Assembly (NCBI RefSeq): GCF_002573715.1
Contig: NZ_PDHM01000016.1
Span: 413,649-477,648 of the forward strand
Length of the DNA stretch: 64,000 nt
Origin: Paenibacillus sp. EZ-K15
Lineage (GTDB): Bacteria > Bacillota > Bacilli > Paenibacillales > Paenibacillaceae
Direction of reading: 5' to 3'
Shown here: piece by piece, positions 35,376 through 45,249 of the stretch
How positions within the stretch are numbered: position 1 is the first letter of the stretch
How the letters are laid out: every line of letters starts with the position of its first letter
Notes under the pieces: generated by a model
Told to the model about the DNA's origin: nothing
Database searches by the model: none
The model's input: only the letters and a program-made list of their open reading frames with translations
Translations under genes and position numbers: made by a program

Positions 35376-35486
35376 GAGGACCTACGGCTGATATGCCGGA
35401 GATTCATATCGTGATAGGGTATAGGCTAGGATAAGACAGCGAAGTTAGGTAGAAACTAACGATGCAGCCGTCAATCCTCCTTTTTT
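35376..35486 (+). ncRNA. Candidate structured RNA (riboswitch- or sRNA-like) upstream of the P450 gene
   Basis: A closing helix is formed by GAGGA and ACGGCTG (35376-35380, 35384-35390) with CAGCCGT and TCCTC (35465-35471, 35475-35479), with a symmetric three-base internal loop. Inside are two hairpins: ATATG/CATAT (35391-35395/35405-35409) and GTTAG/CTAAC (35444-35448/35456-35460). The closing strand is followed at once by TTTTTT (35481-35486). This is a three-way-junction-like RNA with a terminator tail, about 110 bases before the P450 start. It matches no riboswitch class I know. Confidence 0.45.
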
Positions 35487-35597
35487 ATTGTGAAATGACC
35501 GCATTACGAAATTGGTCAATCAGTACTGTATAGGAATTCACCCGTCCAAACAAAGGGACGCATTCTAAAGAAACAATGGATCATGGAGGGAGATCGA

Positions 35598-38500
35598 ATG
35601 TCAGATACGAAGCAAGTACCTCAACCTAAAACTTACGGACCGCTGGGCAATCTGCCTCTGCTGGATTCCGCAGCTCCGGTCCAATCGCTTGTGAAGGTCG
35701 CCTCGGAACTCGGGCCGATATTTCAATTTCAGTATCCGGGCGGACGCAGGGAGCTGTATGTCTCCGGACACGAATATGTCAAGGACGCGTGTGACGAGAA
35801 GCGTTTTGATAAACGTATCTGGGCGCCGCTTCAGAATGTCCGTCCTTTTGCAGGTGACGGATTGTTTACGAGCGCTACACATGAGCCCAACTGGAAAAAA
35901 GCACATAACATCCTGCTCTCCAGCTTTAGCCAGCGTGCGATGCAAGGCTACCATACGAAAATGGTCGATATCGCCATGCAGCTTATCCAGAAATGGGCTC
36001 GGCTCAACCCCGACGAAACCGTGGACGTTCCTGCCGACATGACGCGCCTGACGCTGGATACCATCGGCCTGTGCGGATTTAATTACCGGTTTAACAGCTT
36101 CTACCGGGAAGACAATCATCCGTTTATCGACAGCATGGTGCGGGCTCTCGATGAAGGCATGAACCAGCTGCATCGTTTGGGCATACAAGATATGTTTATG
36201 ATTAAAAAGAAGCGGCAGTTTCAGGAAGATGTTCAGGACATGTTCTCGCTCGTTGATGAGCTCATTCAAGATCGCAAGAAGTATGGCGGCGAAGAAGGGG
36301 ATTTGCTTGCGCATATGCTGGAAGGTGTCGATCCGGATACAGGCGAGCGCCTGGATTCGGAGAATATCCGATATCAGATGATTACGTTTCTTATCGCGGG
36401 GCATGAGACGACAAGCGGATTGCTGTCCTTTGCCATTTATTTTTTGTTGAAAAATCCGGATACATTGCAAAAAGCGGTAAGCGAGGTGGACCGCGTTCTG
36501 AAAGATCCCGTGCCGACTTACAATCAGGTTCGGGAACTCAAATACGTCCGCATGGTTCTCAGCGAGTCGCTGCGCTTATGGCCAACGGCACCTGCTTTCT
36601 CGTTATATGCCAAGGAAGATACGGAGATCGGAGGAACCTATCCGATCAAGAAGGGGGATAGCGTAACGGTCCTGATTCCGGGACTGCATCGAGACTCCCG
36701 CGTGTGGGGAGACGACGTGGAGACGTTCAGACCGGAGCGTTTCGAAGATCCCAGCAAGGTGCCGCATGACGCTTACAAACCGTTTGGCAACGGACAACGC
36801 GCATGTATCGGGCAGCAGTTTGCGCTGCAGGAGGCAACCTTGGTGCTTGGTTTGGTGCTCAAATATTTTAAATTGATCGAAAACCAGTCGTATGAGTTGA
36901 AGGTTAAGGAAACCCTCACTTTGAAGCCGGAAGGGTTTCATATTCAAGTTCGAAGCCGTCAAGAGGGGGCCGCACTCTTGGTTCCGGGAGCAGGTAAGGC
37001 GGTGTCACCCGAGACGGAGAAGCGGGAATTCGCCAAGTCGCCAGATAAAACGGCGACCAATGCCCATCATACACCGCTGCTCGCTTTATACGGGTCCAAC
37101 TTGGGCACGGCAGAGGGAATTGCCCGAGAGGTGGCGGATGCTGCGAAGCACCAAGGGTTCGACAGCCAGGTAGGTACGTTGGACGATTATGCCGGAAGGC
37201 TTCCGAAGGAAGGTGCCGTCATCATTGTAACCGCCTCGTACAACGGACAGCCGCCTTCCAATGCAAAAGCATTTACGGAATGGCTGGAGAATGCCGCTGA
37301 ATCAGAAATCCAGGGTGTGCGATATGCCGTATTCGGCTGCGGGGATCACAACTGGGCAAGCACCTATCAGCGGATTCCTCGTTTGATAGACGAACAGCTT
37401 GCTGTCAAAGGGGCGCAGCGATTGCTCACGCGCGGTGAGAGTGATGCCAGCGGCGACTTTGAGCGTGAAGTCGATGAATGGACAGAGCATTTATGGCCGG
37501 ATCTGATGCAATCGCTAGGTCTACCTCTGATGTCCGTCAATGAACTGAAGCGCAGTACCTTGTCTCTCCAGTTCGTGCAGGGAGCGGCCGCCGTGCCTCT
37601 GGCAGAAACCTACCAGGCTGTAACCGGGCGCGTTGCTCACACCCGCAATCTGCAGCATGCGGACAGCGGAAGGATCACGCAGCATATCGAAATCTCGCTG
37701 CCGGCGGGAACGGATTATCGTGAAGGAGATCATCTGGGAGTGCTTCCGGTCAATCCAAAGACGTTGGTTCAGCGAGTTCTCCGAAGATTCAAACTGGATG
37801 CGGGTGCACATCTTATCTTGTCTGCTGAAGGAAGAAGCGGTGCGCATTTGCCGACAGGCATTCCTGTCCGTCTGGACGACCTGCTGTCCCGGAGCGTGGA
37901 GCTGCAGGAGCCGGCCACAAGAGCGCAGATTCGGGAGATGGCCGCTAGTACGGTATGTCCGCCGCATGTGAAAGAGCTTCAAGAGCTGCTTTCGGAAGAT
38001 ACCTATCAGGCTGAAGTGCGGGCCAAACGGATCACCATGCTCGACCTGCTGGAGCGGTATGAAGCCTGCGAGCTGTCGTTTGAACGGTTTCTTGAGCTCC
38101 TGCCTCCATTGAAGCCGAGATATTATTCGATTTCCAGCTCCCCGAAGATTAGCCGGAATACGGCAAGCATTACGGTCAGTGTCGTTCGGGAGCAAGCGTG
38201 GAGCGGCCAAGGAGAATACAGAGGCGTGGCTTCCAACTATCTGGAACAATTGGAGACGGGGGCGGAGGTTCTGATGTTCATTCGTTCGCCGGAGTCGGGC
38301 TTTGCGCTGCCGGAGGATCCGGCAACGCCAATCATTATGATTGGGCCGGGCACGGGCGTGGCTCCGTTCAGGGGATTCATCCAGGCAAGACAAGCGCTTC
38401 GAGAGGCTGGGCAGAAGCTGGGTGCTGCGCATCTGTACTTCGGCTGTCGGAATCCGGAGCAAGACTATCTTTACCGCGAGGAGTTTGAGCAGGCGGAGAG

Positions 38501-38786
38501 AGAAGGTCTGGTCACCCTGCATACGGCCTTTTCGAGGGTAGACGGTGTGGAGAAATGCTATGTCCAGCATTTAATGACACAAGACGGAGCGTTATTGCTG
38601 TCACTGCTTGAGGCAGGAGCGCAAATGTACATTTGCGGTGACGGCTCCCGGATGGCCCCGGAGGTGGAACAAACGCTGATCCGTTCCTATCGGGATCGAC
38701 ATGGCGTGAATGCAGAAGAGGCTGCCGCCTGGCTATCCGGGCTGGAAGCGTCGGGGCAATATGTAAAGGACGTCTGGGCCGGATAA
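35598..38786 (+). CDS. Self-sufficient cytochrome P450/NADPH-P450 reductase (CYP102 family)
   Basis: A 1062-residue fusion. P450 part: I-helix AGHETTS (267-273), ExxR in SESLRLW, heme loop [12 protein letters not shown] with Cys403. Reductase part from about residue 490: FMN-binding [19 protein letters not shown]-binding RYYSISSSP and NADPH-binding [12 protein letters not shown] with a conserved C-terminal VWAG. ATG 35598 follows GGAGGGAGA. Relatives (BM3, CypB/CypD) hydroxylate medium to long fatty acids at subterminal carbons using NADPH. In Bacillus these are often under TetR control, but no TetR gene lies beside this one; a folded leader does. Confidence 0.96.
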   Translation: MSDTKQVPQPKTYGPLGNLPLLDSAAPVQSLVKVASELGPIFQFQYPGGRRELYVSGHEYVKDACDEKRFDKRIWAPLQNVRPFAGDGLFTSATHEPNWKKAHNILLSSFSQRAMQGYHTKMVDIAMQLIQKWARLNPDETVDVPADMTRLTLDTIGLCGFNYRFNSFYREDNHPFIDSMVRALDEGMNQLHRLGIQDMFMIKKKRQFQEDVQDMFSLVDELIQDRKKYGGEEGDLLAHMLEGVDPDTGERLDSENIRYQMITFLIAGHETTSGLLSFAIYFLLKNPDTLQKAVSEVDRVLKDPVPTYNQVRELKYVRMVLSESLRLWPTAPAFSLYAKEDTEIGGTYPIKKGDSVTVLIPGLHRDSRVWGDDVETFRPERFEDPSKVPHDAYKPFGNGQRACIGQQFALQEATLVLGLVLKYFKLIENQSYELKVKETLTLKPEGFHIQVRSRQEGAALLVPGAGKAVSPETEKREFAKSPDKTATNAHHTPLLALYGSNLGTAEGIAREVADAAKHQGFDSQVGTLDDYAGRLPKEGAVIIVTASYNGQPPSNAKAFTEWLENAAESEIQGVRYAVFGCGDHNWASTYQRIPRLIDEQLAVKGAQRLLTRGESDASGDFEREVDEWTEHLWPDLMQSLGLPLMSVNELKRSTLSLQFVQGAAAVPLAETYQAVTGRVAHTRNLQHADSGRITQHIEISLPAGTDYREGDHLGVLPVNPKTLVQRVLRRFKLDAGAHLILSAEGRSGAHLPTGIPVRLDDLLSRSVELQEPATRAQIREMAASTVCPPHVKELQELLSEDTYQAEVRAKRITMLDLLERYEACELSFERFLELLPPLKPRYYSISSSPKISRNTASITVSVVREQAWSGQGEYRGVASNYLEQLETGAEVLMFIRSPESGFALPEDPATPIIMIGPGTGVAPFRGFIQARQALREAGQKLGAAHLYFGCRNPEQDYLYREEFEQAEREGLVTLHTAFSRVDGVEKCYVQHLMTQDGALLLSLLEAGAQMYICGDGSRMAPEVEQTLIRSYRDRHGVNAEEAAAWLSGLEASGQYVKDVWAG

Positions 38787-38834
38787 TCATCATGACAGCG
38801 GAATTCGTCGTTCTATAGATCTCCTTGCGATCCA

Positions 38835-38864
38835 GTACTGTTTTTATGTTAAGATGAACAGTAC
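38835..38864. promoter_or_regulatory. Inverted repeat in the HxlR gene promoter
   Basis: GTACTGTT (38835-38842) and AACAGTAC (38857-38864), 14 bases apart, lie 38 bases before the HxlR start and flank a -10-like TAAGAT. A likely autoregulatory operator. Confidence 0.5.
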
Positions 38865-38901
38865 ATGATAAATGGAACAGATTAGAAGGAGAGTGTGACT
38901 T

Positions 38902-39273
38902 ATGCGCGAAACTGAAACCTGTGTTCCGACTGGCGTGAAACCACAAGACACCGGCTTTGGTTATACGTTATCCTTGATCGGCGGTAAATATAAAATGATC
39001 ATCCTGTATTGGCTGTCTGAAAATAAGGTTATGCGGCATAATGAGCTGAAGCGAAGCATTGGTTCCATATCCTTTAAGACGCTAAGCGTCATGTTAAAGG
39101 AGCTGGAGGCAGATGAGCTAATCGTTCGCACGGAATATCCCCAGGTCCCTCCCAAAGTCGAATACACCTTGTCGGAACGCGGACTCTCCCTCATTCCTGT
39201 GTTACGTATGATGTGCGAGTGGGGAGAGCAAAACAGTCCGCCGGCGCTGGAAGCTGTGCAGCTGGAAGCATGA
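38902..39273 (+). CDS. HxlR-family transcriptional regulator
   Basis: A 123-residue winged-helix regulator: TLSLIGGKYKMIILYWLSENKVMRHNELKRSI and SFKTLSVMLKELEADELIVRTEYPQVPPKVEYTLSERG are the HxlR signature. A single Cys near the N-terminus (ETCVPTG) and one in MMCEWGEQ could sense quinones or reactive electrophiles, as in HypR/YodB. It is convergent with an NAD(P)H quinone reductase gene that is a plausible target. Confidence 0.9.
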   Translation: MRETETCVPTGVKPQDTGFGYTLSLIGGKYKMIILYWLSENKVMRHNELKRSIGSISFKTLSVMLKELEADELIVRTEYPQVPPKVEYTLSERGLSLIPVLRMMCEWGEQNSPPALEAVQLEA

Positions 39274-39289
39274 GGTTTTGTTATATCCA

Positions 39290-39327
39290 AAGAAGTATTT
39301 CCTGAACAAGGAAATACTTCTTTTTTT
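39290..39327 (+). terminator. Terminator between the HxlR and quinone reductase genes
   Basis: A perfect 13-bp stem AAGAAGTATTTCC/GGAAATACTTCTT with loop TGAACAA and a T-tail. Confidence 0.92.
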
Positions 39328-39350
39328 AACGGCTTCATTCAGTTAACGCA

Positions 39351-39914
39351 TCAAAGGTTATCTATGAACTTTAAGTAATCTTGTGCACTTGTATCCAATG
39401 CGCTATGAGGAGGCGATAGGTCCATGTCAGGCGCATTACCGCCAGGAGCAGCCTCTTGCCCGTAAAACGCAAAGAACGAACGATAATCTGCCTCGCAGTA
39501 GAGGAAGGTTGTTTCAAAAGGTGTTAATATCTGTGCAAGTGTGTAGCGATACCTTCCGTCTTCCCGATAATCTTCTTTTTTTATGCCAGCCGAAACCGCT
39601 AATCCAACTTTGCGCTTCTTTAACTTATCGCCTCCATTTGAACCGTAAGCCCACCCGTAAGCGAAAACCTCGTCAAGCCATTTTTTGAGGAGCGGCGGGC
39701 AATTAAACCAATAGATAGGAAATTGTAAAATAAGATTGCTATGCGATTCAATGAGCTGCTGTTCTTTTTGTACATCAATGTTTCCATCAGGGTAAACCTT
39801 ATATAATTCGTGAACAGTATACTTCTCCGGATATTGCTTTAGTTCCTCGACCCAGCGCTTATTGATGACCGAGGTTTCCAGACTTGGATGCGTTACGATA
39901 ACAAGAGTTTTCAA
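39351..39914 (-). CDS. NAD(P)H oxidoreductase, flavodoxin-like quinone reductase
   Basis: A 187-residue protein of the NQO1/MdaB/KefF fold: MKTLVIVTHPSLETSVINKRW (FMN/FAD-phosphate loop), LILQFPIYWFNCPPLLKKWLDEVFAYGWAYG and the KKRKVGLAVSAG strand. The start is TTG 39914 behind AAGGAGG. Such enzymes reduce quinones by two electrons and are typically controlled by HxlR or MarR regulators; an HxlR gene converges on it. Confidence 0.88.
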   Translation of the reverse strand: MKTLVIVTHPSLETSVINKRWVEELKQYPEKYTVHELYKVYPDGNIDVQKEQQLIESHSNLILQFPIYWFNCPPLLKKWLDEVFAYGWAYGSNGGDKLKKRKVGLAVSAGIKKEDYREDGRYRYTLAQILTPFETTFLYCEADYRSFFAFYGQEAAPGGNAPDMDLSPPHSALDTSAQDYLKFIDNL

Positions 39915-40241
39915 TGATTTTTCCTCCTTGAGCGTGATTTATTTTCTTAGTATAAAGTGATCGCTACAAGGATGTAAGTATGCACTTTTAGTACAGGTAC
40001 TTACCAAAAGGTGAGTGTTGCGGAGGAAAACATCGTTTATAAATTGTAGAGTTACAGAAAATAAATAACAACCATGATTGCATATTATGATATATAATAA
40101 TTTGCACTGACTGCATTAAGATGAACTCCCGCGGGTACATAAACTCTAGAGCACTCTCTGGATAATCGGTAATGTATGTAAGGCCTATATTAGGAGATAT
40201 TATCTGTATCATATTATTTTCGTAAAAGGAGTTCTTGTTTA
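39915..40241. other. Gene-free intergenic region between divergent genes
   Basis: Holds the control regions of the quinone reductase gene (minus strand) and the ZIP gene (plus strand), including the inverted repeat listed next. No further gene seen. Confidence 0.4.
39973..40003. promoter_or_regulatory. Inverted repeat upstream of the quinone reductase gene
   Basis: GTAAGTA (39973-39979) and TACTTAC (39997-40003), 17 bases apart, 59 bases upstream of the TTG start. Probable operator for an HxlR or MarR regulator; the half-sites share a TAC core with the repeat at 38835-38864. Confidence 0.45.
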
Positions 40242-41057
40242 ATGGTAGATTTTTTTATGAATTTCAATCCCATTATCCAAGCATTACTAGCCACCTTGTT
40301 TACTTGGGGAATGACGGCGTTAGGGGCGGCTGTTGTTTTTTTTACAAAAACATTGAACCAGCGCCTGCTGGATAGTATGTTGGGTTTTGCTGGCGGTGTC
40401 ATGATTGCGGCCAGTTACTGGTCCCTATTGGCTCCAGCCATCGAGATGTCGGAAGGCAATCCGATCGGGAACTGGTTTCCGGCTGCCTTCGGATTTTTAT
40501 TAGGCGGAATCTTTATATGGGGAATCGATAAGGTATTACCCCATCTTCATCCCAATTCTCCGATTGGAGGAGCGGAAGGATATAATCCAAAAGTCAGAAA
40601 ACGGAGTACTCTGCTGGTACTCGCAATTACCCTTCACAACATTCCGGAAGGGCTAGCGGTCGGGATCGCATTTGGCGCGCTTGCTAATGGAGGGACTGAA
40701 GCATCGCTGGTAGGCGCTCTGACGCTGGCTCTGGGAATCGGGATTCAAAACTTCCCGGAGGGCGTTGCAGTTTCCATGCCCCTACGAGGCGACGGAATGT
40801 CTCAGCGAAAAAGCTTTTTCTATGGACAGTTCTCGGGTATGGTGGAACCGGTAGCCGCGGTAATCGGCGCAGTAGCCGTCGCCTTTATAGAACCCATGCT
40901 GCCTTACGCATTGAGTTTTGCGGCCGGTGCTATGATTTTCGTTGTAGCTGAAGAGGTCATTCCAAGCTCGCAAGAAAAAGGCAACAAGGATTTAGCGTCC
41001 ATGAGTTTAATGTTCGGTTTCGTATTGATGATGATTCTTGATGTGGCGTTGGGGTAG
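40242..41057 (+). CDS. ZIP-family divalent metal transporter
   Basis: A 271-residue membrane protein with eight hydrophobic segments. The metal-binding helices carry [15 protein letters not shown] and [14 protein letters not shown], the paired motifs of the GufA/ZupT branch, plus a later VAEEVIP Glu pair. The loop between TM3 and TM4 has HLHPNSP, a likely metal-binding stretch. Likely imports zinc, iron or manganese. ATG 40242 follows AAAAGGAG at 11 bases. Confidence 0.92.
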   Translation: MVDFFMNFNPIIQALLATLFTWGMTALGAAVVFFTKTLNQRLLDSMLGFAGGVMIAASYWSLLAPAIEMSEGNPIGNWFPAAFGFLLGGIFIWGIDKVLPHLHPNSPIGGAEGYNPKVRKRSTLLVLAITLHNIPEGLAVGIAFGALANGGTEASLVGALTLALGIGIQNFPEGVAVSMPLRGDGMSQRKSFFYGQFSGMVEPVAAVIGAVAVAFIEPMLPYALSFAAGAMIFVVAEEVIPSSQEKGNKDLASMSLMFGFVLMMILDVALG

Positions 41058-41258
41058 AGACGAGAACAGCCAGCCGGGTACGGATTGGCTGTTTTTGCGT
41101 TCCAATCCGCAGGTGAGCGATACTGGACTTAGGTCGAGGTTCCCATCTCATTCGCGGGACCAATCCTCAAGTCTCTAAATGGATGCTATACTGAATAAGA
41201 CTTCAGGATTCGGCAGAAGAGAGACAAAAAGGGACGACGGAAGGAATGGGAACACGTT

Positions 41259-42218
41259 ATGCAAAAGAAAACAGGTATATTGATCGTAGTGGCCGGCGTA
41301 CTGCTGCTGCTTTTTACGATGAACCCGATGAACATTTTTTCGGATGTTCAATTCGGATTTTCCTTTGACACCAAGAAAATTAATGAAGAGAAAATAGTGG
41401 CCGCTGATGATTTTCGGGATTTGACCCTACAGACTGGGAGCACTGACATTGAAGTCACTAAGGGAAATTCAGACGAGATTAAGGTTCGACTGAACGGAAA
41501 GGTAAGCTCGAAAAATGTAGACCAAGTGAAATTGAAGGTCGAGCCAAACGGCGATACGCTGGTGATCGGGGTCGATGTTCCTGACGGTATTCAGTTTGGC
41601 ATACGTATACTGGATATCGATTTATCGGTGGAGTTACCGGAAAAGCAATGGACAGCTGCAAAAATAGAAAGTGGAAGCGGCAATCTCGAGATCGGTAGTA
41701 TGCATGGAGATGAGGTCACGATCAAGGCAAGCAGCGGAAATGTTAATGTTCAGGATGTGAAGGCAGGCTCGCTGACGGTGCATACGGGCAGCGGTAATCT
41801 CAAGGCTGAGGAGATTGAAGCCGAGTCGTTAGCGTTAGAGTCAGGATCTGGCAATATATCGGCGGAACGCTATCATGCCACAACGCTGAACTTCAAAAAT
41901 GGAAGCGGCTATGTTGAACTGAAGGACGGGGAGTCGGCCGTCCAAGGAAAGGTGGGCTCAGGAAACATACGCCTGGAGTCGGAGCGGTTAATCTATGATA
42001 CCGACCTGCAAGCTGGAAGCGGGAACGTGACCATCGATCTGGTTCAAGAGCCTTCCTCTCTGGAAGTTGATTATCAAGGAAAGTCCGGTGATGGGAAAAT
42101 ACAGTGGGACGGAATACGATATGAGGTAAAAGACGAAGGCAGGCTGAAGGGAACGTTCGGCAGCGGCGACGCAGTGCTGAAAGTTCGCACAGGGTCTGGA
42201 AACTTCAAGCTGGAGTAA
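41259..42218 (+). CDS. DUF4097 membrane-anchored beta-repeat protein (LiaG-like)
   Basis: A 319-residue protein with an N-terminal hydrophobic anchor (TGILIVVAGVLLLLFTM) and an extracytoplasmic beta-helix of DUF4097 type. The repeat unit ends in GSGN, seen in IESGSGNLEIG, ASSGNVNVQ, HTGSGNLKAE, ESGSGNISAE, KVGSGNIRLE, QAGSGNVTID and RTGSGNFKLE. Relatives such as LiaG belong to cell-envelope stress operons, but no liaFSR genes are here. ATG 41259 with AAGGAATGGG upstream. Confidence 0.86.
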   Translation: MQKKTGILIVVAGVLLLLFTMNPMNIFSDVQFGFSFDTKKINEEKIVAADDFRDLTLQTGSTDIEVTKGNSDEIKVRLNGKVSSKNVDQVKLKVEPNGDTLVIGVDVPDGIQFGIRILDIDLSVELPEKQWTAAKIESGSGNLEIGSMHGDEVTIKASSGNVNVQDVKAGSLTVHTGSGNLKAEEIEAESLALESGSGNISAERYHATTLNFKNGSGYVELKDGESAVQGKVGSGNIRLESERLIYDTDLQAGSGNVTIDLVQEPSSLEVDYQGKSGDGKIQWDGIRYEVKDEGRLKGTFGSGDAVLKVRTGSGNFKLE

Positions 42219-42249
42219 AGCAGGTCACAATAGATTTAATGAAATGACG

Positions 42250-43135
42250 AGAAGGGGCCGTCCCAAAAGTAGATTTAGTTGCTTGACGTACGGCTCTCAT
42301 AAACAGAAAGTGTGTCAAATAAAGCCATGGCGGTGCTCAGGATGTTATTCCCACACCGCTATGGCTTCTGTTTTGATCATTGGCCGCCTTCTTGAGGAAA
42401 TTATGAGCAAGCGAAAGCCACCCGACCTCCAGGCTCTCTTTCTGCAGGCCCCGAAGCATAAATCGCCGGAATCCTCGGTTGTTTTTGATCTGCCCAAACA
42501 CACTTTCCGGTTCGACCATTCGCCGAACGGACAACGCATGCCCCTCCTCGCTTCGAAGTTTCTCCCTTGCTTGCTGCCTGTAACGAAGATACTTGAGGCT
42601 TACGGTGATTTCCCGGTCTCCCTGGGCTTTCGTACGTGTTTTTTTGAGCGGACAACCTTCGCAGCTTTCGCTTCGATAGAGCCGCTTTTTGTATTTCATA
42701 TCCACTATCCATCGTTTCCTTTTATAGGCACTCACAAAGATTCGGTCGTCCAAACGGTTGATGGCTTAATTGACGACGCGAACCAGATGGTGTTGAGGGA
42801 TATCTTCCTCCAAATCCATTGGCAGATAGAGTTGGTCCATGGTATAAAAAGAAACCGTTCCTTTCGTAAATGGTTTGGCTAGCACCTCCATTTTACCAAA
42901 GAACGGTTTCTTTGCGTCTAAAAGCAAGCAATCTGCACGGCGTAGCGGAGAGGACGAATCGATTCCGGACAAGCGTCAGCGCTTGCCTTTGCCCCCACAT
43001 TTCGTCCTTGCTCAGAACCATTCCAAGAAATGTGGGGGCAACAGCGATGGTAGGAACGATTCGTACATGGAGCGTCTTCTAACAGCAAGAGGGCGGCCTC
43101 CCGCAAGATCTAAGATCTTTGGGACACCCCCTTCT
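42250..43135 (-). mobile_element. Internally deleted IS1182-family element with terminal inverted repeats
   Basis: Ends are near-perfect inverted repeats: AGAAGGGGCCGTCCC (from 42250) and GGGACACCCCCTTCT (to 43135). Between them lie the two ends of an IS1182-type transposase on the minus strand, with the centre of the gene missing, and on the right a 190-base subterminal segment (42942-43135) that recurs at 48376-48504. A 13-bp inverted repeat (AAAGAAACCGTTC at about 42848 and its complement at about 42901) flanks the transposase start. Not able to transpose alone. Confidence 0.75.
42337..42891 (-). pseudogene. IS1182-family transposase remnant
   Basis: The N-terminal part reads FTKGTVSFYTMDQLYLPMDL then EEDIPQHHLVRVVN, hits TAA at 42766-42768, continues AINRLDDRIF and jumps straight into the C-terminal domain: CEGCPLKKTRTKAQ, ITVSLKYLRYRQQAREKLRSEEG and SVFGQIKNNRGFRRFMLRG (DDE_Tnp_1_6 type). 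The catalytic core between them, some 250-300 residues in intact relatives, is gone. A nonsense codon plus a large deletion make it inactive. Confidence 0.82.
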
Positions 43136-43203
43136 GCCTTGTGCTTATTATTCCGTTTTAAATGCGATATCCTGCTAAAAAAGAATGTCCTAACCTGGTC
43201 AAA

Positions 43204-45249
43204 TTAAAAACCAAACGCCTGTTGAATCAGTCTGGCATAGATAGCGGCAGCTTCCTTACGCAGAAGTTTATCGGACGGCCGGTAATCCGCGGCCCCGTTT
43301 GCGTCTTTTGTCACCTCGGGTCCATGCATCCCGGATCCGACCATGAACTGTACGGCTTCATCTGCCCAGGCAGCCGGTTTTGAGCTGAGTTTAGCCGGAA
43401 CCGCCTTCGCGCCAAGCGTGTTGTGTGCCACACGCCATATTATAGCAGCAGCCTCTTGGCGCGTGATTGGCTGATCGGGTTCAAAGTTCTGGGTCGGAGT
43501 GCCGGTGACGCCCCCTATGTCCGCGACATTCTGCACATAACCAGCGAGCGGGTGCCCTTGCATGTCCTTAAATGAATTCGTGCCTTCGCTAGGCTTCATC
43601 CCGGCCAGTCGGCTGATCGCACTGACAAACTCTGCCCGCGTGATCGGTTCATTCGGTCGGAAGCTGGATTGCTCATTCTCGTCAAAAGCCTTGAGAGACT
43701 GAACAAAGTAGATATCCTTGGCATAAGGATTCTCTTCCGGGACGTCGTTGTAAACAGCAGGCTCCTCGAGCTTCTCGGACATGCTGTCTATCGCCGTGTA
43801 ATACATATACGCCACATTGCCGTTATCATCTTCCTTGAAGGCGGCCGGCGTACCGTTCTCATCCACGAATCGCAGCGGACCGACCGGCGTGAGTTTATGC
43901 TCGCCCAATGCATCCAAGACCAATAACTCACCTTGGCCAGCCTTCACCTGTGTGGCGATAATCGGTGTTCTTAGACTCCTGAATGTGCCCTCGAATTTCT
44001 TGAGCTGCTCCTGATTGAGCGGGAAGTCGTTCTCCTGAACCTGTTTCTTCGGATAAAAATGATCCATGAATTCGGTGAAAAATTCGGCTCGGATGGATGT
44101 GCTCGCGTCACTGTTAACAACGATCATGGCTCCGACATTCTGGTCGGGAAGGAGCCAAAGCCAGGAATGATAGCCATCCAAATCGCCACCTTTGCCAATC
44201 AGGGTTTGGCCGTTGTGACTGCTGTGCATAAACGACTCGAAACCGTATGACATCAACGGAAGGCCGGCTGCATCATAATGCGTCTGATGCATCAAACGCA
44301 TGGTCTCTTCCTTCATAATGCGGGAAGATCCGAACTGGCCCTTATTTAGATGGGCGATGATGAAATTGGCCATATCGCTGCCGGTGGCGAACATGCCGCC
44401 TTCCGGAGCGATGGTAGGTATGTTTTGGTATGGTTTATACGGATGACGTGCGGCATTGTAGCCTGTGGCAAGGTTCGCGATGATTTCCTCATCCATCCGA
44501 AATGCAGCGTGTTCCATTTTTAGCGGGGTGAAAATATGCTTTTTTACATAATCCTCAAACGGTTCCCCCGATACCCGCTCGACAATGTAGCCCTGCATGG
44601 AGGAGGCCAGATTATCATAGCGGTAAACCTCTCCGGGCGTGCGAACCACAGCTGGCGCATTGAACCGGATAAAGTCGGCGAGCGGAACCTCACCCTTCTG
44701 AACGATATGTGGCGGAACCCCTGCGTTGTCCGTAAAGTCGAAGCCTGTCGTGTGGGTCAATAAATGCTCAACGGTAACGGGCGTCCCAGTATTGTTGTTA
44801 ATCTTAACATCCGGAATATAGGCAGTTATGTCTTGCTTCAGGTCGATTTTTCCTTCCTCTACCAGTTGCAAGACCGCTGTAGCGGTTATCGATTTGGATA
44901 TCGAGGCCATACGGAACAAGGTTCGATCGGGATCAATCTTTTTCATGGATGCAAGGTCGGCATAGCCGTAGCCCGTATTCAGCAGCACCTTGCCATCTTT
45001 TACAATCACAACAAGCGCACCAGCCAGCATGTCCGAAACATGAGGCTTGGCAAAATAGGCATCGGTGAACGCCTTGACTTCTTTGGAGCTCAGTACCGGT
45101 GTTCCCGTATGCTGTGTTGCGGTTCTGCTTGTGGCGGGTTTTGCCGTATCGGCATAGATATCGGCTGGGAAAGCCAGCAGGCTAGCGGACAGCACGGAGG
45201 CTGCCAGTACATGAATGGTTCTGGACTTACTTTGTTTATTTGGCTTCAT
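43204..45249 (-). CDS. Exported serine hydrolase (class C beta-lactamase-like) with three SLH domains
   Basis: A 681-residue surface protein. A signal peptide (TIHVLAASVLSASLLAFPADIYA) is followed by a beta-lactamase-family domain with S116-x-x-K119 (ASISK), YDN in EVYRYDNLAS and a KGG-like motif in LIGKGGDLDGYH. From about residue 510 three S-layer homology repeats follow (PNEPITRAEFVSAISRLAG, PDQPITRQEAAAIIWRV, PSDKLLRKEAAAIYARL), which bind pyruvylated wall polymers. RBS AAGGAGAGG before ATG 45249. The enzyme class covers D-Ala peptidases, esterases and beta-lactamases; activity here unknown. Lies just beside the IS remnant. Confidence 0.92.
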   Translation of the reverse strand: MKPNKQSKSRTIHVLAASVLSASLLAFPADIYADTAKPATSRTATQHTGTPVLSSKEVKAFTDAYFAKPHVSDMLAGALVVIVKDGKVLLNTGYGYADLASMKKIDPDRTLFRMASISKSITATAVLQLVEEGKIDLKQDITAYIPDVKINNNTGTPVTVEHLLTHTTGFDFTDNAGVPPHIVQKGEVPLADFIRFNAPAVVRTPGEVYRYDNLASSMQGYIVERVSGEPFEDYVKKHIFTPLKMEHAAFRMDEEIIANLATGYNAARHPYKPYQNIPTIAPEGGMFATGSDMANFIIAHLNKGQFGSSRIMKEETMRLMHQTHYDAAGLPLMSYGFESFMHSSHNGQTLIGKGGDLDGYHSWLWLLPDQNVGAMIVVNSDASTSIRAEFFTEFMDHFYPKKQVQENDFPLNQEQLKKFEGTFRSLRTPIIATQVKAGQGELLVLDALGEHKLTPVGPLRFVDENGTPAAFKEDDNGNVAYMYYTAIDSMSEKLEEPAVYNDVPEENPYAKDIYFVQSLKAFDENEQSSFRPNEPITRAEFVSAISRLAGMKPSEGTNSFKDMQGHPLAGYVQNVADIGGVTGTPTQNFEPDQPITRQEAAAIIWRVAHNTLGAKAVPAKLSSKPAAWADEAVQFMVGSGMHGPEVTKDANGAADYRPSDKLLRKEAAAIYARLIQQAFGF

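Noticed and set aside
35376..35486. Known riboswitch classes (purine, SAM, TPP, FMN, c-di-GMP, glycine, T-box)
   Set aside because: None of their conserved core sequences is present; kept only as an unassigned folded RNA.
39988..40212. Minus-strand frame in the reductase/ZIP gap
   Set aside because: Low-complexity aromatic-rich translation without ribosome site, overlapping the presumed control region.
42244..43207. Plus-strand frames across the IS remnant
   Set aside because: They are antisense to transposase remnants or translate the repeat (AERTNRFRTS... GRNDSYMERLLTAR); not genes.
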